Positions 41,501-53,203 of a stretch of DNA of 64,000 nt are shown here, piece by piece; within the stretch, counting starts at the first letter, position 1; each line of letters begins with the position of its first letter. The notes under the pieces are model-generated. The model ran no database searches. It was not told the DNA's origin and saw nothing but the letters and a program-made list of their open reading frames with translations. The position numbers were made by a program, and so were the translations under genes. This stretch comes from Enoplolaimus lenunculus (lineage: Eukaryota; Nematoda; Enoplea; Enoplida; Thoracostomopsidae), in contig JASANG010002276.1 in assembly GCA_030248215.1 (NCBI GenBank), forward strand, positions 1 through 64,000, given 5' to 3'.

Positions 41501-44500
41501 CAAGTTAAAATTAAGCCTAAGACATTACAACTATACCGCTTATTCAAGAATGGTAAGCAATTCATGAATACCTCATTTCCGAATGCGAATCGTAACACAA
41601 GAACAAAATGTGAGTCAGTTGAATTTTCAAACTACGATCAAATAGCAAAGCTATCGATTTAGCACAAGGAGCAAATAGCTATGGTAAAGATGCTTAAATG
41701 TAACACCCCCAATTATAAACCCCTATCAGCTTAGCAAGTACTGAATATGGACAGATCACCTTACGAACAAGGAGACTGTTCTCAGACCTGGGATCTTTAC
41801 ATTTTCTGGATCATTATTAATAATAAGGATATTCATTTTCCCGTTTCCCTGATTTAATGGATGTCGCTTAACTCCTTTTTACCCTTGAGCTTCAAAGCCT
41901 ATGGGTGCCAATGGATTTATGATCCGGTTAAAACTCACCCTTAACAAGGAATATGAGGCATCCAACCTTAGGATTTACAACGCGGGTAATTCTCATTTGA
42001 GATATGTAGCTGTGAAATTGCATGTCCTCACGAAACATAATCAAATTTTACCTCAAATTTCCTAGAGCACGTAGAGTTGATTCTGACCTAATTTTCCTAA
42101 TGAGGGAGCGTGCGTTCCTGAAGAATATTACAAAATTCTGACGGAAATCTGCTCATAGGGCTTGTTTGGCTAGATGGTTCTCTTGGGTCATCTAGGCCCG
42201 TTCGCAATTCTCTCATAACCAAGGGTTTCTTGTAAGCCCTTGTCCTAATACTACACGCCTGAGGGGAAACAGTTCACGATGGCTTTTACGATGGGGTAGG
42301 CCACTAGTAATCTGACGTGCTTGAAAATCTTAAATCAGGTACTAACCTATACGGTTATTATCTCAAGTAAACCTTGACCTAACCAGAGAGCTCTAGATAA
42401 GCACCTTCATGCATCAGTAACCACCTATCTATGCAAATTCCAACCTGGGGCGACATTCTAATTTTCAAAGAGCTCTGACATGCAATTAAATAGATATGCA
42501 CACATATAAAATAACGATGATATATGAAAAATGGAATTAAAAAGAAAAGAAAAAATAAAAGACCCCAAAAGCGACAATGATATAGAAGAGAAAGACAAGA
42601 CAACAATTACGTATTTATAACAGAAAAGAATACACGAAAAATGAAAATAAAACTTAAGCATTAGACTAATTTTTTGCTTAGGCATAGGTTTAGGCTTTGA
42701 AATATGTTTATACTTCTGTTACGGCTCTGTTTTATACATTGGCCAAAATTTCAAAGATAAACTTGATGATTCGCTTCCCTCCCAAAGTAGGCTGGGGTAT
42801 GCAAAAAACGCAACGCGTGCTGGCAGCGCGAAAGAAGAGGTTATTTACGAAATGTTGTCTACACAGTCATTATCCACTGTTGAACTACTCTATTAAGTTT
42901 ATGGAGCAATAAAATATTTCAGATCGAATCCGATTCACATTTTCGCTGCACATGATTGCACTAGGCTCTGCAAGTCTCGGAATGTTTTTATCAGTTATTG
43001 GAACTACACAAAAGAACAGCGCGTCGTTGATTTCAGCAATTTATTTTATTTCTTCAGGTACAAAACCTAGTCAGAATAGGCCCATGCTGTAACATCACCG
43101 AGGCTTATACTTTCTACCAAATTTACCATTTAGTGTTTGAGCAAAATGTAACATGTTGTCCAGACACAAGTGATTTCTATGAAAACTAAAGTTATAGGAC
43201 CTTTTGACACGTGCAAGTTTTTTAGCAAAAAATTTGCACGTGCAACTTGCGCACGCAAGTTTGGACACAAAGCAGCTTTGAAGTTCTTGCAGCTGCAAAT
43301 TATTCACTGGAATTCATGCTATTGAATTTAATTCGCACCTGCGAACGCAGTTGCAAGTTGCTTGTGTTTCTTGCGTCTGCAGTTTGATTGGTCAATCGGT
43401 ATGTTTCTTTGAAAATACTTGCACCTGCAAGTAATTCGTGCAAGTTGCTGTTTTTGTTTGACTACTTATGATATTAAAACAGATCTGATTTTAACGCATT
43501 AAAATGTTATTTTTATTCTTACGCGAGCAAAGTTTTGATATATTTTTTGAATGGCCGCGGAGCCAGCTTTTCTGAAAACTCACACGCTCAATTGTCGCGA
43601 TTTGCTATTAATTTGACTATTTAAGTATAACTCAGCAGGGTGCAATCAGAAATGGAAACAGACACTTAAATGGAACTCATATAGTTTCATTTTTTTGCTG
43701 AAACATGCAAATATTCACTGGGTTTTTTAAAAGTTTAAAGAAGAAATAGCAGATATTTACACTCTCAAATGTTACGGTTTTGAATGAATTTTATCATTTT
43801 TGTTTCAAATGAAACAAAAGTTGCTGCATCCAACGAAATTTCCATTTATTTCTATAACAGAAACGAACAGCGATTATAAAACGAAAAGAATTGTCCGGCT
43901 ACGGCCCTGCTATAACTCCTAATACAGACAAACAGGCGCTATTGATGGCATGCTTAAAGCAGTTGACGTAGAATAAATCGTACAATTGGCAGCGTAATTT
44001 CAGGTCTAGCAATTGCAGTTGCAATAATTCACTACATTTGCGTTGTCGACGATGAAATATATCCTCGGATGAAGCCAACGCCTGACGGTGATGCGTCTCC
44101 GTACGCCTATCGGTATGGTAAGTCGCGATAGATTTCAAAAATTGAAAAAAAACAATAATTTTTCAAATTAAAATTTAAAACTTTAAGACATTCGCTGACC
44201 CAGAACCACATAAACTAATATCAAATATATATATAGAAACAAAGACATTTTTGTATAAAGTACAAACACAGGCCATACAGCTTACACCTCCTTTCTCAAA
44301 TGAATGCTTTTGTATAAAATTTACCATACAGGTTTTTCATTCTACGCCGGTTCCTTTTCGTTCCTAATCATGGAGCTGAGTGGACTGGCAAATCTTTCAT
44401 TCTTCTTGCGTCGATATCCAGCGCTCGAAGACAAACTGAAACTGGTTCCTGGTCTCGAACGCAAAATTGATCACGCAGTTGATGACATTATCAAATCCGC

Positions 44501-44618
44501 GAACGATGCAAGCGAATCCGGCTCGGCAAAACTGTCGACGTTGAAACAGTTGCCCGGCGCTGGGGAACATCTGGTTTATCATCCGGTTTGCGTTGAACAG
44601 GACGCTCAAGTGGTTTGA
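38572..44618 (+). CDS. TARP / calcium-channel gamma-like four-span protein, complete, six exons
   Basis: Exons at 38572-39411, 39782-39890, 40152-40244, 42923-43057, 44004-44117 and 44332-44618 join in frame to 525 residues. The first junction is phase 0, the other four are all phase 1, and all junctions are GT-AG. TM1 is near residues 224-243 (GGLVLLIGAIALCVQFASA). The first extracellular loop has the claudin-superfamily WxGxW...C...C pattern: W289, GYW 291-293, C296 and C323. TM2 is ~357-374, TM3 ~381-406 and TM4 ~432-457 (FSFYAGSFSFLIMEL). The TM4 segment closely resembles the SFYFGALSF region known in stargazin. TARPs traffic AMPA-type glutamate receptors or act as Ca-channel gamma subunits in the plasma membrane. 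Unusual: a ~220-residue N-terminal extension with PISVKQR repeats, and a short tail ending AQVV without a classical PDZ ligand. Another claudin/PMP22-like role is possible. Confidence 0.85.
38970..39192 (+). repeat. In-frame ~48-bp repeat in the N-terminal extension of the TARP-like gene
   Basis: Four to five imperfect units encode blocks such as NYPISVKQRS, EYPIRVKQSG and DYPISVKQRV, with earlier decayed units EQPINIDHRS and SHRISVQHST. The period is about 16 residues. It lies just before TM1, on the presumed cytoplasmic side. Confidence 0.8.
39473..39643. mobile_element. hAT-type MITE with 8-bp target duplication (family 1, short copy)
   Basis: The ends are caatggcggatcca and tggatccgccagtg, which are inverted. 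Perfect ACTGAATG copies flank it at 39465-39472 and 39644-39651. It is 171 bp, in intron 1 of the TARP-like gene. In reverse orientation it aligns with the outer parts of 26153-26507, lacking that copy's central insert. Confidence 0.88.
40245..42922 (+). other. Intron 3 of the TARP-like gene
   Basis: The longest intron of this gene, 2.7 kb. The open frame of exon 3 runs on to 40414, but the donor at 40245 (gtaaac) gives the phase that fits exon 4. A TTAGGC-like island lies at 40570-40635 and another at 42660-42700. No other gene was seen within it. Confidence 0.6.
43195..43460. repeat. Cluster of TTGCANNTGCAA palindromes
   Basis: Within 270 bases the sequence repeatedly returns to ttgcacgtgcaa, ttgcagctgcaa, cttgcacctgcaag and relatives, on both strands. 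It sits in intron 4 of the TARP-like gene. It may be a decayed fold-back element or a low-complexity palindromic array. I found no clean outer ends. Confidence 0.6.
43634..43910. mobile_element. hAT-like MITE, CAGGGTGCAA family, in TARP-like intron 4
   Basis: It begins agcagggtgcaatc and ends cggccctgc. Perfect TATAACTC copies flank it at 43626-43633 and 43911-43918. It is 277 bp and shares interior motifs (gcaaatattcactgggttt) with 33313-33691, in the same orientation. Confidence 0.82.
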
Positions 44619-44749
44619 AAATTATACACAGATTTACCTGTCATGTAGAGTAATTGAAAAATTGTTCCATAGTATAAAGGGCCCGCCGACTAGTTCACAG
44701 TATCAAAACCTAAAGTCAATCACTGTGTCTACAAATTTGCCAGCATAGT

Positions 44750-46962
44750 AATGGGCATCGGATATTTTTTTCATTTCCGGATATTCGGCAATTCTTGCCG
44801 GATATTTATCAGGATGTCCGAATATCCGGATATACCAGATGTCCGGATATCCGAAGTTAAATTGGGATATCCGAAATTAAATTTTAGATTTCGGATATCC
44901 GAAACTTGATTGTGTATTTTTTGGGGTTTCTAACCTCATTTTTCGTTTCTCAAGCACTTGTTTTAACTTGTTTTTCTTAAGGAAGTACCTAACTCGCAAG
45001 CTGATTACTATGAGCGTTAAAACATACAATTCTAAAAATAGTTTTGATTAAGCAACTGCTTCAATAGTGCTTGGTATTCATTCAGTTTAGAAGATTGCTA
45101 CTGGCTAATAAATAGTTGCGTTCGCCGCCTGAAATTAAGTTGATTTGGTTTGTCTTCAATTCTATCGAATGTCACCTTTTCCACGAACTTAATATACATG
45201 AGTCATTTTACGTTCCAAGAAAAAATAACCATATTAAAATATACTTACGCTAAATCGTACAAACATCAGCCCGTGTTACTTTTAGTGGTGACCCGCTTTC
45301 AGTCGCGGATCCAGAAACTTCTGAAGGAGGGCCTTTGTTTGGGGGGGGGGCTACACAAATACTTTAAAAAGATGTAGTGTATTAATCAATTTTCATCAAT
45401 TAGCCCGCGCAGCAGGGTGCAAAACAAAACTTGATTATACCGGAATCGGAATCAAAACTGCTAATTTTCTGACAATACGTATAATTTGTATAGGGTATCT
45501 ATTAGCTGGAAACAATTTTCAAAACGTTGCATCAACATATTGGCATTGTTTTTGGTTCTGTAAAGCTAAACTACAAACAATTATTGTAATATTTCCAAAA
45601 TAAAACGGTAGTTTTGTTTGTTTAGATGTTGAGATCAAGAAAATTTTTATGCAACCAAAGAATTGTAACCACCTCTTGTAATAGTATACCTCTTAGGCAC
45701 GGCACAGATCGTAGAAATCTTCCAAAAAACTTACGATCAATTCAAGGTTGCTGCTTCTGGTAATCCGCCACAATCCGTCCTTTATAAAATAAAAATAACA
45801 GTAACTTCCAATGATTGTATGTCCGTCAATCACGATAATTACCCAACACATAAGTAAAATATCGCTAAAAATGGTAACCGTAATAATTCGGCAGCCATCC
45901 ACCAATAATACCCTTATTTCTCCAATACCATTGTTTTTAAAATCGACTGTGATTCACCCATTTACCAAAATCCTGACCTTTCTCCATATAAATTCCGATT
46001 TATTAACATTTTTCAATTTTGATGATTGTAACATTCTACATGACTATTTTAACCTTTTTAACGGCATTCAATTGAATTCACAAATCGCTACAGTATATTA
46101 AATTAAAAATACAAAATTCCGATTCCGCTTGATTGTGCAATCCGAATCGAAACTCGTTTTAAATCGGAATTCTAATCGGAATCGACATTTCGGATGCACC
46201 CTCATATACAGAAATCACAAACACTGCGATGTGCTTTCGCAGATAAAGAATCCTTCGGTCATTATAAATGGGTATACAACTTCAAACGTTCTGCGTCATT
46301 TTAAGAGTGGAGCAGGCAAATTTTTTCAATAAACTAATGTTTTCAAGGATTACCAAAGCAACAATAAAGTCAGAATTGTGAATAGCATTGTGATATGTAT
46401 GTGCTACCATTTTTGCGTCTGCTGTATTGTCATGTTTTAGCTCCTCCATAGCCTCCCAAACATGCATTATTAGATCTTTGAAAGTAAAAAACCAGTATGA
46501 CGTTTAACGAACCTTGTTTCACACAGACGAAATCACTGTTTACGCCGATTCGAAACTGTCATCTTTGCTAGTTATAAACTACAATATCTGTGGCAGTGGT
46601 TTAAATCAGACGGAGACAAACCAACTCAACTCATTCACAGGGCCGGCGTTAAGGTAGTCGGTTTCCCAAACAGGTTCAAGGGGCCCCCAATAAAATGTTT
46701 AAACTACTTCTTGGTCAGGGAAAAAAATTTTAGTTTGACAAAATGGACACCCCGACAAGGGTCGACCCTCCAATTGGGGGTTTGGGGGCGCTTCCGCTGG
46801 CAATGCTCACTCAGGGGGTCAACGCAAGTATTTATTAGCCAGTAGCAGTCTTCTAAACCCAATGTTTCGGTTATCCGAAATAGAAATTTAATTACAAATA
46901 TCCGGATAATTATCTGTAAAAAATTCCGGATATAGGGATATAAAAAATCCAATGCTCATAAC
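44750..46962. mobile_element. Possible composite element with GGATAT-rich ends
   Basis: The left part (44750-44905) starts atgggcatcggatattttt and is dense in ccggatat / atatccgga palindromes. The right part (46850-46962) has the same ccggata motifs and ends ataaaaaatccaatgctcat, roughly inverted to the left end. The interior contains another MITE (45413-46203) and a stretch starting cagggccggcgttaag near 46638. No target duplication could be matched, so a single element is only a suggestion. Confidence 0.35.
45413..46203. mobile_element. MITE of the CAGGGTGCAA / GGAATCGGAA family, enlarged copy
   Basis: It starts cagggtgcaaaac, followed by ataccggaatcggaatc, and ends gaatcgacatttcggatgca ccctc. 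Its first 200 bases match 60271-60480 closely, sharing aaaacgttgcat and gttctgtaaagctaaactac. The middle holds ~400 bases absent from that relative. The flanking bases do not form an 8-bp repeat. Confidence 0.65.
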
Positions 46963-47269
46963 TACCTACGTAGTTTAAGAATGTTATTTATTGCGTTTTT
47001 ATATGAAAAATCACCCTAACCTGATTCAGAATAATGCAACGTATACTGCGTGCGTTGGTTATACAACAGTTTTTAATCAAAATACACGGTACAAAACCAG
47101 TCATTGCACACAACAACGTGTGAGAAAATAAATTTTAGTACACATACCACTAAAGCAATGTCGGTTCAGTTAATACAGAAACATCATCAACTAGTGTGTG
47201 GGAGTGAAACGCACAGGACGTCCTAGTTTCAATTTATTCAAAAATAAACTTTTTCCAAAACCATTGTTT

Positions 47270-48010
47270 ACGTCATGGGCCCCCTTTTTCACAAAAAAAT
47301 CTGAGGGTGAAAAATTGTAATGAAGGGACCATTTAATTTTTTTACAGAAAAACCTTCTGAGGAGGAACTATAAGATGGGGAACCTTATCATTTTATCGCA
47401 AAAATTTCTTGAAGGGAAAAATTGTAATGTAGGGACCTTACCATTTTATTAAAAATTTTGGGCGAGTGCGTACACCCGCCCGTCCCTTCTGGAATCCCTG
47501 GTGCGCGCCTTGTCACTGGACCGAGACCAACATTAAGTTTTAGACTGTTTTTTGCTTGGGCTGGGCTAAGCTTTGTTTTAGACTTGTGTTTATTCGCTAG
47601 GAGGCTTAAACTTGGGAATATGTTTTGGTTGTTACATTGTTAAAGTAATATTGGTCCAAATCTTAAGGAACCTCTGTGGTCTTTATATATCGGAACATAA
47701 TGACGATTTGGCTCCTCATAACATCCCCTGATAATTTCCATTAAATTTCAATTTTTTAGACTTGAAAATAATATACTGCCACTTTGTACGGATTTTCAAC
47801 ATTTAACAAATCTATATATTTTTTACATTAACCATACAAAAGTTATGGGTTCATGGGTTCTGTCATGGGAATTTCTGCCCATGTTACGATAAAGGCCCAC
47901 CCATTGTCCCGGGACAGCAATATACCAAAAGTGCAAACATAAACACTCCGGTTTACATATGCAGAGCCAAATATATATAAAAATGTAATATATTAAGAAA
48001 TATATATTTA
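47270..48010. other. Intergenic DNA with repeat fragments
   Basis: At 47280-47460 there are two ~70-base direct repeats (gaaaaattgtaatgaaggga and gaaaaattgtaatgtaggga). They are followed by a GC-rich end, ggtgtacgcactcgccc on the minus strand, that resembles 48572-48605. A TTAGGC-like island lies at 47530-47610. No gene was seen. Confidence 0.45.
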
Positions 48011-48019
48011 GGTATATAT

Positions 48020-48340
48020 AATTTTTACTGAGAATGTGGTGTAGCAGGGGCTGCAGTTTGGCAGTTTTTAGTTTTCTCGGGGGGGATGGCCGCCCCCCCT
48101 GACCCCCATATATACTGAGAATTGGGTGTAGTAGGGGCAGTTTTTGCTTTTCTTTGGGGGTTTGCAGCACCCCCTGACCTTTAGTTTCTAAGGATGTCGA
48201 GACTGGACAGGATAAGTGTTCAAATAATGAATTGCTTAGGGTGAAAATTTTGGGGGGCAACAGCCACCCATCCTGATTAGGGTCCATTGAAGTTGCGGGG
48301 GGTCAGGGGAGCGGCAACCACCCTGAGAATCAAATTAAAA
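48020..48340. repeat. G/C-block repeats with CCCCCTGACC motif
   Basis: Three to four degenerate units of ~90-110 bases, each with a G run, a gcngcn core and ccccctgacc (for example 48080-48110, 48155-48182 and 48250-48280). They generate a 154-codon minus-strand frame (47823-48287) that I regard as non-coding. Confidence 0.55.
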
Positions 48341-48404
48341 ATTATTTATGTGAAGGAGCTTTTGCTTGTTGTGGGCCCAGCTGTAACTTTGTCATAACGG
48401 TCCC

Positions 48405-48572
48405 ACATGTCCCCACTGTACCAATTGTCCAACTGTCCCAACTGTTTTGCTGTTTCAGCTGTCCAACTGTCCCAACTGACCGGATGTCCAACTGTTCCAA
48501 TTGCCCGAACTGTCCTGTTGTCCCAACTGTCTCAACCGTCCCGCAGTACCAACTGTCCCAAACTGTCCACTA
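48405..48572. repeat. Minisatellite of ccaactgtcc units
   Basis: About fifteen copies of a ~10-base unit, ccaactgtcc with variants ccaattgtcc, ccgaactgtcc and tcaaccgtcc. Inside a plus-strand frame it encodes low-complexity Cys/Pro-rich peptide, which I do not believe is expressed. Confidence 0.85.
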
Positions 48573-48800
48573 GCGAATCCAGAGGGGTGGCGTACGCCAC
48601 ATCAGCAATTTTTGGTGATAACATGAATGTCCTCACTACCTTACAATTTTGCCCTCAGAAAATTTACGGCAAAAAAGATGAGACCCCTAATTTTCACTCA
48701 GAATTTTTTTGTGATAAAAATTTTGCAAAATTTTACTACCGAAAATTCCAGAACCTCCACCAAAAATTGTATCGGAGCCAGACTTCTGGTTGTGCCCTGA
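48573..48800. repeat. Dispersed repeat with cactagcgaatccag end
   Basis: It begins cactagcgaatccagagggg, close to the cactggcggatccag ends of the MITE family 1, and continues into ~200 bases also partly represented (in reverse) at 47280-47500. It is probably a diverged or truncated relative. Confidence 0.45.
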
Positions 48801-49059
48801 TGTCAAAGTATATACTATTATTCGCAAAAAATCCACGTTGGAATATGAAGCAAACAGGTCAAGCTCCTAAACTCTACTCGCTTTGCACAAATAAAACCAG
48901 ATAGTTTATTGTCAAACTAAACAAGAAACAAATTATATCAAAGACATATACTGTAACCTCTTCTATTTCCATCAAATTTTGTCGGTAATTTATTTTGGGA
49001 GTCGTAAAGCATATTCCTAAGCCTAAGCTTAGGGAAATATTAGGCAGACAGGTTTCACT

Positions 49060-49545
49060 GCCTAGTTCCCCCGCCACATTTTCCCCCCGGAAAAATGGGG
49101 CTAGCCTGATTTTCCTCCCTTGGAGAATGGTGCTAGGCTGATTCTTTCACACGAAAAATTTGGCTAGGCTAATTTTCCCCAGGAGAAATATTAACGCAAG
49201 CTCATCTTTTTCCGAAAAAAGGAGCCTATAATAATTTTTTCTACAGCTAAACTTGGATTAAACTAACATTATGAATTTACTTTTTTCGGAATATAAATAG
49301 CAGGGAAGAACAGGTCTGCCTCTGGCAGAAAAGCGGCCTGCGGCTCCGGTACAATTTTTGCCTTAGGGTGAAAATTAGCCTTGGCTCCTTTTTCGGGAGA
49401 AAAATGGGCCTCCGTTATTTCTCCTGGAAAAAATTAGCCTAGCCCAATTTTTCCGTGGAAAAATCAGCCTAGCTTTATTTTTCCTGGGGGAAAATGGGAC
49501 AGGTGGAAATTAGGCTATTACACAGGCCCTTTTCTATACATGGGC
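49060..49545. mobile_element. Fold-back element with ~200-bp inverted arms
   Basis: The left arm contains tttccccccggaaaaatggg, then gctagcctgattttcctccc and further ggctaggctaatttt units. The right arm is its inverse (tttttcctgggggaaaatgg, preceded by aatcagcctagctttat). The arms themselves are built from ~40-base direct repeats. The centre (~49230-49330) is unrelated. There is no coding capacity, and the outer ends and target duplication are unclear. Confidence 0.7.
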
Positions 49546-50773
49546 CTTTTGACATCAACATTGAATATTTGGTGCTATGATGTTCAGTAAACAGACAAGT
49601 ATCGAATATCAGGTGATGCTGGCCTATTCACTAATGCTTTAAAATATTCCGCAGAGACAATCACGCAGGTATCATACGACATGAAGGGACAGTAATGGGA
49701 ATATCACATGATAAACTAGTATTACTTCAAATGTGAGATATTCAGCAGGATGGATAAAGAATATGATGATATTTCAAGTGAGCACCATGATATTCCTGTT
49801 ATTCGTCGCATTACGAATATTAAGATTGTGCTTCCAAATGAACTTTTTGATGTTTTTATATTGGTGTTAGAATCTAAAACGTGGCATATATTAAGCTTAA
49901 ATAAGTCTAAAACAGATTCGAAGGACGTGTCTTGTGCACTACAGTGCCAACGACTTAATGGTTTTAGACGCATGTAATACATAAACATGTCTCTAATTTT
50001 TGAATACGATACGAGGTTTATATAACCAGACAAAACGTTACCCAATAGTATTATGCGGACAGAGTGTTCTAGGCTGCCCCAGTTGTAACGTGAACTCAGC
50101 ATTAGGAGCGGCTGGACAAAATTAACATCATAATTCAGAAAAATAAAATTTAAATTGTTCGAATTACATGCCAAACGACTTGTTACTGCCATATTTATCT
50201 CTAATAAAACAACAATATGCACATTGAGCAAGATACACAAAAAAGATCATTTTTATTTATTTTTTTCATTAGAACAAAAATATTTTATTTAATGTAAATC
50301 GAATTAAAAAAAGAACACGACACTTTCAAAACGAAACTAAGCGCCCTTGAGTTGTTTTGAAAAATAACCTGAACAACCTTTTTTGCGCTTTTCGAGTAAG
50401 TGAAATACTATTAGATACGGCTACGGCCAGAAGTAACCCTCATCCGTAAGCGATACAGGCTCACAGACACGCAAATACACACACAGACACACCGATTTGT
50501 AACCGTGGACGCACACGACTGCAGGCTGTGATTTCAGACATGTCACGTTATTAATGCTTATATAAAGAGCATTTGACGTCAACCACCGGCGAAAGCAAAA
50601 TTATTAACGACAGCCGCTCGCGCCTACGTGCGTCTGCCTACGAGAATTATCCGCTTAATTCTAACCGCAACTAACTGCCTTTTATCTGTTGTTGAAAAAT
50701 TCGTACCAAGTTTTACAACTTTGTCCAAAATTAAAACGTCAACAAATATTTAAAATTAGTATTAGAGCGAATT
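49546..50773. other. Intergenic DNA between repeats and C1QBP
   Basis: It includes a 172-codon minus-strand frame (49722-50240) that I do not recognise and that looks non-coding, plus a cacacagacacacac microsatellite near 50460-50490. The C1QBP 3' UTR probably occupies the right end. Confidence 0.4.
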
Positions 50774-53203
50774 TCATTCGCGTAGGACAAATTCACGAAT
50801 TTTATGCAACAACGCAACAAACTGCGCATGTTCATAATGAGTAGCAAATTGAACCAATTCTTCTGCAAACTTCTGATCTATACCACGCTCTTCCAAATAG
50901 CCGCAGAAATAGTCGTACATGTTCTAAAATTACAAAAAATACAGACACAAGTCGTGTTAGCGACTGTTAGATAGAAAAGTTCCAACCAAACATAAAAGAA
51001 CTGCAAATTTACGCATATGCTAACATAATTAAATAAATACTCTCAGACCTCTTCACTTGTTAAAGAGGCGCCCGAAAGTCTGTCATAGAAACGGCGATAC
51101 GTTTCTAAACGAGCAAGGATGAATCAAGTAGGTCATCATTGAGTGTTGCCGTAAGCAATATATAACCACATAAAAATTATGTCCATTAACTAGTTATGTT
51201 GTATACGCACTCTAGTAGATACTAGTGCTTTGTTCTGGATATCATACTAACCCCATCTAAAATGGCACCACCAACAGCGTAGACCTTTTCGGACAATTCG
51301 CCAGTGTACATATAGATTTCATCGATGTTGTAACTGTAGGCTGAAAAGAAATTTTTTATCCCTACGTTGCATAATCGAAAGGAGCAGACTCGGGTCTCCG
51401 AGAAGGGACGTGCACTTCACCCACAGACGAAATGTTTGGGGGAGCACGTAACTTTTTTGTAGTTTAAAATTCATGTTGTTACACTGCGCGCTCTTATTAT
51501 GTAGCTATCTAGTATATGTAGACGTAGAAATTTACTGAGCAAGTGGCCTGACTCAACTTAGATGTCATGTGCTACGTTAAAATTGCTGTAAATCAGACTC
51601 AAAATCTTAAAATAGTAAAAAATTGTGTTTGCAGGGAAGCGGCTGAAAAAATGTGGGGGATGTCAAAAGTATGGAGGCGTCAGTCAGAGTGGGGCGAGCT
51701 CGGATGTGGGCGGATACATACAGTTAGTGACGCAAAAAGTAAATAATAATATATACGATTAAACATCTTATGGAAAATTTATTATCAAGTCAATACTATC
51801 ATAACGATCAGGATAACGTCATTTTATTACTAAATGAATTTATATTTTGATACTTTTTTTGAAATACCAATTAAATTTTTAAACTAAATTTAAGCAGTTC
51901 ATTTTAATCAATCGATTATGTACGCTGACAAAAACTACATATCGACAGAAGTAAGAAACAGAAATAGAGTTCGTCAATAGACTTACGATCTTCATCAGGG
52001 ATTTGTTGCTCTTCCGGCATCATTTGCGTGAAACTACAATCGAACACTAGCTTCTGGCTGCCTTTGCAAATTTCTACGCTAAATTGTGGTTTAGAGAGCA
52101 TCTGAAACCATAAAAATAAATGCCCAACTATAAGCCGAAATTTGTCGCAAGGAAGCACTTTTATAATTGACTGCGAGCACAATTAAGTATATAACATAGA
52201 ATTTGCATTGTACTCTAATAGAGTTCATGCTATAACGGTAGAAATTATAAAGACTTAATTCTTAAAAGACCTAACATACAGCTCAGCAGTTTAAAATAAG
52301 ATTACAAATTAATTTAAGTGTTGCGAAGAATATAATATGCATACTGGTGCCCCATCATCTTGCTGCTGTTGTTGCTGCTCAGCACCGGTACTAGCTTGCA
52401 TATCAACCGTGTGGTTGACGTTGAACTTCACAACAATTCTGAAGCAAATACGTATACATTTCAATATATAAGCACTTTGGCGGAACTTAATTTCAAAAGA
52501 ACGGCAAATTAAAAACGCAGGCGCACAGTTCATAGTAATGAAATACTTTAACTGGACCAATGATATGAATGGGCTCCTTTAAAATTAATAGAAACACAAC
52601 GATAGTGAGGCCACGATCGGGCAGCTAACTTGCATATCTACCTTTCAGACCCATGACTTTTTTCTAGCGAAACTTCAGATTCTTCCGCTTTGACTTTAAA
52701 TCCGGATATTGCTGGTGGACGCTGGAACTGTTGCTGTGCTATTTCTGTTTCGGCGTCAATTTCTTCTTTTAGATAATCAGCAAGTGTAGCTGACAACACA
52801 TAGAAACAGTTAGTCGACCTATTCAAACACTGTTTCAAAGCAACAGCGGTGCTCATGATAAGCACATGCTACATACATGCAGTTTCCAAGGCAAGTATTT
52901 TGCAAAATTTGTGTGATGGAGCTGTAGCGCTAACCCAAAAAAATCGTTGAGACACGAAATGTATCATTATTTTCTTTATAACCTAATTTCCTAATTTTCC
53001 GCTCTGTAGATAACCCAACATAGCAATCGCTCACCAGTTGTCGATGAAGAAAAACGACTTTGAACAGAATGATTCTTTTGAGGAATCACCAAAAATTTCT
53101 GTTTATCAGCAGAGGATAGGAAACGTGAAGTGCTCGGTACAGTTAGTAGCTTTGATATTGAACAAACTCGTTGCACTAACATTTTAGAACTACGAAATGC
53201 CAT
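50774..53203 (-). CDS. C1QBP: Mitochondrial matrix protein p32 / C1QBP, complete, six exons
   Basis: On the minus strand the exons are 53203-53035, 52789-52642, 52438-52345, 52101-51987, 51340-51252 and 50923-50774. They join in frame to 254 residues, with all introns GT-AG (203-646 bp). Residues 1-~35 are basic, Ser-rich and free of acidic residues until SADKQKF, as expected for a mitochondrial targeting peptide. The mature part follows the p32/MAM33 fold: an N-terminal helix (LADYLKEEIDAETEI), acidic strands (IVVKFNVNHTVDM, then an acidic QQ-rich loop, then FSVEICKGSQKLVFDCSF), and C-terminal helices (YDYFCGYLEERGID, FAEELVQFATHYEHA, LLHKIREFVLRE). Known p32 proteins form acidic doughnut trimers supporting mitochondrial translation. 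The gene is head to head with PICALM. The human protein is 282 residues, so this one is slightly short, mainly in the acidic loop. Confidence 0.93.

Noticed and set aside
47823-48287. 154-codon minus-strand frame
   Set aside because: It runs through G/C-block repeats and AT-rich DNA, with no recognisable content.
48407-48904. 165-codon plus-strand frame
   Set aside because: Its first third is the ccaactgtcc minisatellite and the rest is a dispersed repeat.
49722-50240. 172-codon minus-strand frame
   Set aside because: No recognisable domain, AT-driven composition and no matching splice sites; could not be supported as a gene.
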